Assembly: GCA_051209155.1 (NCBI GenBank)
Contig: JBPJGB010000002.1
DNA from: Actomonas sp051209155
Lineage (GTDB): Bacteria > Verrucomicrobiota > Verrucomicrobiia > Opitutales > Opitutaceae
Reading direction: 5' to 3' (one strand)
DNA: 64,000 nucleotides
Shown: one piece after another, positions 59,581 through 64,000 of the stretch
Layout: each line of letters starts with the position of its first letter
Position numbering within the stretch: position 1 is the first letter of the stretch
Notes under the pieces: generated by a model
What the model saw: only the letters and a program-made list of their open reading frames with translations
What the model was told of the DNA's origin: nothing
Database searches by the model: none
Program-made: the position numbers and the translations under genes

Positions 59581-60789
59581 ATGAGTTCCCCTGTCTGTAA
59601 TCCGCTGAAGTTGGAAGGTCCGGTGCGTGAAGCACCCCGGGCGTTTGAGACACTGCGGATCGCCGTGGTCGGCACGCCCAAGGCCGGCAACACGTGGCTC
59701 ACGCATCTGCTGAGCGAGCTCTACGATCTGCCGATCGTGCACCTGAATGCCGATTACCGCACGATCGATTGGGCGGGGCTGGGACCGCGTTGGATCGGGC
59801 AACAGCATTTCCCGCCGGACCGGGCGCTATTGGCGAAGGCGGAGGAGCAGGGCATCGTGTTTGTGACGCCGCTGCGGCATCCGGGTGATGTGCTGGTGTC
59901 GTTTCGCCACTTCGTTGATCGACGTGACGAGCATGACGAGGAGGATGAGAAGGACCCGGAGTCGCGACCGGATTGGATGATGCGCGACGGGCAGGGGGTG
60001 TTTGGCGGCGCGACGGCACGTTGGATCGAGCGCGGGTTTTTCCTGAAACTGCACCAGTCGATCTATTGGCTGCGCGGTGGTTGGACGCACGGGGTGCGGT
60101 ATGAAGATCTGTGGTATCAGCCCGTGCAGACGCTGGCCACGCTGGCCGATCGCATCCTGCCGCGTGAGCGCGATGCGGTGCGACTGGCGATCTGCGCCTG
60201 CGAAATTGACCTCATGCGCGCGCGGCACGATCCGGACGGGAAACTCGTCCGCAAAGGCGGCGTGGGGGGGTGGATGACAGAGCTGCCGGAGCGACATCAG
60301 GAGTTGTTGCGGAGCCTGCCGCCTTATCCCGATCAGATCGCGGCGCTGGGCTACTCGATGGATCCGGCGGATCCGCGCAATGAGATCGTCGAAAAGCGGC
60401 CGACGGAGGACAACCCGTTCCCGGGCGGTCGGTTTGAAAACGGCGTGCCGGTGGCGCCGATGATCGTGCGAGCCTATTTTGACCTGACCAAGAAGGATCC
60501 GACGCGTTGGCGCAAAGCGGGCTCCAACGAGATCGACCAACAGGCGTTTCACGACTGGCTGCTGAGTCCGGCGGCGGCCGATCCGCATGCCGGGGCGGTG
60601 GCGCCGGTGATCACGGAGTTTGCGATGTATTTCTATTCGATCCGGGAAGATCTGCGGCAGGTGTTTCCCGATGTGTTCGGCGCGGACCGGCGCGAGTTTG
60701 GCGACTGGTTCATGTATTGCGCGGTGCGGGAGTTTCGCATCGACCGCAGCTTCGCCATGCCGGTGTTGACCTCGTGGGCGCGGGGCTGA
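59581..60789 (+). CDS. Sulfotransferase (copy 1)
   Basis: ATG 59581 gives 402 residues. The PAPS 5'-phosphosulfate-binding loop is GTPKAGNTWL (31-40), and the 3'-binding region is RHPGDVLVSFRHF. The protein is a normal-size soluble sulfotransferase with no signal peptide. It is paralogous to the next gene, which has the same loop at the same residue numbers. The acceptor (glycan, lipid or metabolite) is unknown. It lies in the plus-strand run between RlmM-like and TrmH-type genes. Confidence 0.85.
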   Translation: MSSPVCNPLKLEGPVREAPRAFETLRIAVVGTPKAGNTWLTHLLSELYDLPIVHLNADYRTIDWAGLGPRWIGQQHFPPDRALLAKAEEQGIVFVTPLRHPGDVLVSFRHFVDRRDEHDEEDEKDPESRPDWMMRDGQGVFGGATARWIERGFFLKLHQSIYWLRGGWTHGVRYEDLWYQPVQTLATLADRILPRERDAVRLAICACEIDLMRARHDPDGKLVRKGGVGGWMTELPERHQELLRSLPPYPDQIAALGYSMDPADPRNEIVEKRPTEDNPFPGGRFENGVPVAPMIVRAYFDLTKKDPTRWRKAGSNEIDQQAFHDWLLSPAAADPHAGAVAPVITEFAMYFYSIREDLRQVFPDVFGADRREFGDWFMYCAVREFRIDRSFAMPVLTSWARG

Positions 60790-60796
60790 CGCACTG

Positions 60797-60818
60797 ACCG
60801 GCCTCAGCGAGGCCGGCT
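60797..60818. repeat. Short palindrome between the sulfotransferase genes
   Basis: ACCGGCCTCAGCGAGGCCGG (about 60797-60816) gives a stable hairpin just after the first sulfotransferase stop. There is no T tract. Similar GGCCGG-type hairpins occur elsewhere in the window (for example near 41620), so it may be part of a wider repeat family. Confidence 0.5.
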
Positions 60819-60890
60819 ACAGCGGGGAGCAGCAAGGTCGGATGGATTTCGCGTCGACGAGGCGGGGGTCGAGCGTTGAAGTGGCCGGCT

Positions 60891-62123
60891 ATGTTGCCTG
60901 TGCCCTGCGCTCCGTTGCCGCTGGATGGGCCGGTTCATGAACCGGCCTGTGAGTTTGATAGCCTGAAGATCATCATCGTCGGCACGCCGAAGGCGGGCAA
61001 CACGTGGCTGCGCTACCTGTTGGCCGAGCTCTACCACCTGCCCATGGTGGCGCTGGACCCGGACTTCCGCGTCATTGATTGGAACGCCTTTGGTCCGCGC
61101 TGGGTGGGGCAGCAGCACTATCCGCCGGAGCCCGAGTTGATCGCGCTGGCGAAGGAGCGTGGATTCGTCTTCGTGACGCCGGTGCGTCACCCGGGCGATG
61201 TATTTGTTTCGTTGCGACATTACACGGACAACCGCGACGAGCGGGACGACGATCCGGAGCACATCCGCGCGATGCGGCCCGACTCGATGCTGGCGGACGG
61301 CGCGGGCAACTATGGCGAACACTCGCTGCACTACGCGAAGCGGGGCTACTACCTGAAGACGCACCTCTCGATCTACTGGCTGCGTTGCGGCGTGACGCAC
61401 GGCGTGCGCTACGAGGACCTGTGGCTGCGTCCGATCGAAACCTTCAAGGCCCTGACCGACCGCTTGGTGCCGCAGCCCCTCGACAAAGTGCGGCGCGCGC
61501 TGTGCGCCTGTGAAATCGGGGTGATGCAGTCGACCAAGGACCGGCGCAAAACCTTCATGCGCAAAGGCGGGCTCAATAGCTGGACGGAGGAGTTGCCGTC
61601 GGAGATCCAGACGGTGTTGCGTGAGCAGGAACCCTATCCGGCGCAGTTTGCGGCGCTGGGCTACACGATGGATCCGGCCGATCCGGCGAACGTGCGGGTG
61701 ACCGATCCGGCGCGCGCGGGAAATCCGTTTCCCGGTGGCACCTTTGCCAACGGCGTGCCGCTCGCGCCGATTTTGCTGCACATCTATTTTGAGGAGACGA
61801 AGCACGATCTCGAGCGTTGGCAGGATGGCGGCTCGATCGAGCCGGGCAGTTTCTACGCATGGTTGATGAGCCCGGCGGCGGCCGATCCCACCCACGGGAA
61901 GGGCGTGCCGGTGATCACTGAGTTTGCGCATTACCTGTATCGGTTGCGCACCGATTTGCCGGGCGTGTTCCCGGATGTGTTTGGCGAGCACCGGCGCGCG
62001 TTTGGCGACTGGTTTCTCTACAGTGCGGCCTTGGACTTTGAGTTCGACTGGTCGTTCACCCTGCCGGTCGTGTCGTCCTGGGCGTTGGGGCCCGCGGAGG
62101 AGCGCGGGAAGGGGAGCGCATGA
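60891..62123 (+). CDS. Sulfotransferase (copy 2)
   Basis: I prefer ATG 60891 over TTG 60876 because the resulting 410-residue protein aligns end to end with copy 1, with GTPKAGNTWL again at 31-40 and RHPGDVFVSLRHY as the 3'-binding region. The C-terminal half keeps the GGTFANGVPLAPI and AADPTHGKG features of copy 1. The two probably arose by tandem duplication and then diverged. The stop overlaps the ATG of the TrmH-type gene, so they are co-translated. Confidence 0.85.
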   Translation: MLPVPCAPLPLDGPVHEPACEFDSLKIIIVGTPKAGNTWLRYLLAELYHLPMVALDPDFRVIDWNAFGPRWVGQQHYPPEPELIALAKERGFVFVTPVRHPGDVFVSLRHYTDNRDERDDDPEHIRAMRPDSMLADGAGNYGEHSLHYAKRGYYLKTHLSIYWLRCGVTHGVRYEDLWLRPIETFKALTDRLVPQPLDKVRRALCACEIGVMQSTKDRRKTFMRKGGLNSWTEELPSEIQTVLREQEPYPAQFAALGYTMDPADPANVRVTDPARAGNPFPGGTFANGVPLAPILLHIYFEETKHDLERWQDGGSIEPGSFYAWLMSPAAADPTHGKGVPVITEFAHYLYRLRTDLPGVFPDVFGEHRRAFGDWFLYSAALDFEFDWSFTLPVVSSWALGPAEERGKGSA

Positions 62124-62860
62124 AGGCTTCGACCACGATCAACGTCTGTGGGCTGGCGGCAGTCACAGCGCGGTGGGAGCAGGCGCCGGAGACGATCCTA
62201 CGCTTGTTTTTCGATTATCCGACCGGCCGAAAGATCGGTGGCATCACCAAGTCGCTGGCTCAGGCGCGCAAAGTTTATCGCTGCGTGGAGCCGGCCGAAT
62301 TGGAAAAAGTCGCCGGGACGGTGCACCACGGCGGCATCGTGGCGGTGGTCTACGCTCCGCCGCCCAATTCCCCCAAGCGTGGCGACCCGGAGCAGTGGGC
62401 GGCTGACGGCGCGCGCGGACTCGTGCTCGATCGCGTGGGCAACGCGCACAATCTCGGCGCGATCGCGCGCACCGCCGCGTTTTACGGGGTCAAGCATATC
62501 ATCATTACGGATACAGCGGACACCGCGCGGCCGAACGACGCGGCCTATCGCGTGGCGGAAGGCGGGATGGAGGCGGTGCAGGTGTGGCAGCCGCGCAACC
62601 TGATCGCCTTGCTGAAAGATTTGAAAGCGGCGGGTTACGCGCTGGTCGGCGCGGCGACGCGCGAAGGCTCCGACCGGGTCGGCGGCCTGGCCGCGAAACA
62701 ACCGGTGATGCTGGTGCTGGGGAATGAAGAGCACGGCCTGAGCGACGAGGTCGCGGCCCTGTGCACCCACCGCGTGACGCTGGCCGGCACGGGAGCGGTG
62801 GAATCGCTCAACGTTTCGGTGGCGGGCGCGATCCTGATGGATCGACTGTGGGGCCGTTGA
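62120..62860 (+). CDS. TrmH/SpoU-family RNA 2'-O-methyltransferase
   Basis: The 246-residue protein has a SpoU substrate-binding N-terminus and the knotted SPOUT core: LDRVGNAHNLGAIARTAAF, LVLGNEEHGLS and VESLNVSVAGAILMDRL (motifs 1-3). The substrate is rRNA or tRNA, but the exact base is unknown. It overlaps the second sulfotransferase gene by four bases, an unusual partner for an RNA methylase. Confidence 0.9.
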   Translation: MKASTTINVCGLAAVTARWEQAPETILRLFFDYPTGRKIGGITKSLAQARKVYRCVEPAELEKVAGTVHHGGIVAVVYAPPPNSPKRGDPEQWAADGARGLVLDRVGNAHNLGAIARTAAFYGVKHIIITDTADTARPNDAAYRVAEGGMEAVQVWQPRNLIALLKDLKAAGYALVGAATREGSDRVGGLAAKQPVMLVLGNEEHGLSDEVAALCTHRVTLAGTGAVESLNVSVAGAILMDRLWGR

Positions 62861-62911
62861 GCTGAAACGGCGTTGCCGTGCGGGCGCCGCGCAGTCAGAT
62901 TGCGTTACCCC

Positions 62912-64000
62912 ATGCGACTCGACGGCTGCTCCCTGCTTCTGGTGGAAGACGAACCCCTGCTTCGGCGGCGCTTCACGGCGCAGTTGGAAAAGCACGGCGC
63001 GGAGGTTTCGGCCGCGGCCACGCTGGCGGAAGCGCGCCGTTTGTTGGCCGACCTGGCCTTTGATTTCGCGCTGCTCGATGTGAATCTGCCCGATGGCCGC
63101 AGCCTCGATCTGCTGCGGGACGGGGCGGTGGGGGGCGACACGGTCGTGGTGGTGATGACCGCGGAAGGAGGTGTGGAGGGCGCGGTTGAGGCCATGCGCC
63201 TGGGGGCGGCCGATTATCTGGTGAAACCCTTTGAGGCGGCGGAGGCGGCGGTGCGGTTGGCGCGGGCGCAGCAATCCCGCCGCAAGGCGCGCGGCGAGGC
63301 TCATCGGGAAGCCCGGGAGGTGGCGCAGGACGGCGCCTTGGTATTTGGTTCGTCGTTACAGGGAGTGCGTTCCTTGCTCGACAAGATCGTCGCGGCCGAC
63401 CGACGGGTGGAGGCGGCGCGCGGCGCGCCGGCGCCGGTGTTGATCGAGGGGGAAACGGGCACGGGCAAAACCTCGTTTGCGCGGTGGCTGCACCGCAATG
63501 GCCCGCGCGCGAAGGGCCCTTTGATTGAAGTGAATTGCTCGGCGTTGCCGGACGCGCTGGCGGAATCCGAACTCTTTGGCCATGAGCGCGGCGCGTTCAC
63601 CGACGCGAAGGAGGCGAAGATCGGCCTCATGGAGGCCGCCGATGGCGGCACCTTGTTTTTGGATGAACTCACCAGCCTGTCGGCGGCGGTCCAGGCGAAG
63701 CTGCTGACCGCGATCGAAGACCGCGTAGTGCGGAGACTCGGCGGACAACGCACGATCGCGGTCGACGTGCGCATCGTGGCCGCGGCGCAGGGAGACTTGG
63801 CGGCGCGGGTCGCGGCCGGTGAGTTTCGCGAAGACCTACGGCAACGGCTCGACCTGTTTCGCGTGCGCATTCCGCCGTTGCGTGAACGCGGCGAGGACGT
63901 TGTCGCGCTCGCCGAAGCCCTGGCCGAGCGGATCGCGGCGCGTTATGGCCTGCGGGTCGGGGCGATTCCGGCGATCGGTCGCACGCGGCTGCTGGCGCAC
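62912..64000 (+). CDS. NtrC-type sigma-54-dependent response regulator, 3' truncated by window edge
   Basis: The frame from ATG 62912 is open to the last base, so the C-terminus (DNA-binding helix-turn-helix) is outside. The receiver has acids in LLVEDEP and phosphoacceptor D56. A linker leads to an AAA+ domain with Walker A GETGTGKT (180-187), the sigma-54 loop GAFTDA (227-232) in place of GAFTGA, and Walker B LFLDEL (248-253). It should activate RpoN promoters, such as the candidate at 14449, but no direct link is visible. No kinase is adjacent inside the window. Confidence 0.9.
   Translation, partial: MRLDGCSLLLVEDEPLLRRRFTAQLEKHGAEVSAAATLAEARRLLADLAFDFALLDVNLPDGRSLDLLRDGAVGGDTVVVVMTAEGGVEGAVEAMRLGAADYLVKPFEAAEAAVRLARAQQSRRKARGEAHREAREVAQDGALVFGSSLQGVRSLLDKIVAADRRVEAARGAPAPVLIEGETGTGKTSFARWLHRNGPRAKGPLIEVNCSALPDALAESELFGHERGAFTDAKEAKIGLMEAADGGTLFLDELTSLSAAVQAKLLTAIEDRVVRRLGGQRTIAVDVRIVAAAQGDLAARVAAGEFREDLRQRLDLFRVRIPPLRERGEDVVALAEALAERIAARYGLRVGAIPAIGRTRLLAH

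Noticed and set aside
1..64000. CRISPR arrays, rRNA operons, prophage or plasmid replication genes
   Set aside because: No regularly spaced direct repeats or matching genes were seen.

Overview
The window is high-GC, densely coded chromosomal DNA with many ATGA/GTGA gene overlaps. It most resembles an aerobic verrucomicrobium of the Opitutaceae type. Grounds for this are the many Gfo/Idh/MocA dehydrogenases and sugar-phosphate isomerases, the DUF1343/NamZ lipoprotein, the small stress membrane proteins, and several families of intergenic palindromic repeats, including ones that begin with a 'taccacggatggacacgg' type arm. No rRNA, tRNA, CRISPR array, phage or plasmid module was seen.

Region 1 (1-12.04 kb) is the most unusual part. 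The C-terminal part of a giant calcium-loop surface protein is followed by TolC, a short HlyD adaptor, a GAF-HlyD fusion, a PqqD-like/M50-peptidase/HlyD fusion and a short SecA-like ATPase, all on the plus strand. There is no ABC transporter. I read this as a candidate envelope-export machine in which a SecA paralogue and a membrane metalloprotease take the place of the usual type I ABC ATPase. That reading is an inference from gene order and domains.

Region 2 (12.1-19.3 kb) holds an SPFH/band-7 protein, a DinB-like protein and a stress-type cluster: DUF3185, DUF883, a YqjE-like and a small YqjK-like protein behind a good sigma-54 promoter candidate. A six-hairpin glycosidase, a coiled-coil lipoprotein and a DUF1328 protein follow. 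Region 3 (19.3-28.4 kb) has a DnaQ-like exonuclease with a cNMP/CBS/DUF294 protein, a DUF255-like protein without its CxxC, a photolyase-like/SDR/DUF4174 operon, a cupin, a hypothetical membrane protein in lower-GC surroundings and a SnoaL-like protein.

Region 4 (28.4-39.7 kb) is mainly signalling: a DJ-1/PfpI protein, a lone receiver, a CHASE3-PAS sensor without a kinase domain, a transglutaminase-like protein, a MocR regulator, a NarL-type regulator, PhzF, an NMT1/THI5-PAS hybrid kinase and a RAYT transposase. Region 5 (39.7-52.5 kb) has two loci of Gfo/Idh/MocA dehydrogenases with TIM-barrel isomerases. They flank an ATP-grasp/alpha-E fusion, an S41 protease with a LolA-like partner and a DEAD-box RNA helicase.

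Region 6 (52.8-64 kb) has a TonB-like protein with a double C-terminal domain, an operon of membrane protein, Spy-like protein and ECF sigma factor, NamZ, DUF2062, glycerate kinase, an RlmM-like methyltransferase, two tandem sulfotransferases coupled to a TrmH-type methyltransferase, and the start of an NtrC-type activator that runs off the window.

Three palindromic repeat families recur between genes. Two copies of the first are nested, with one palindrome inside another, and one copy keeps an open reading frame through the N-terminus of the HlyD gene.
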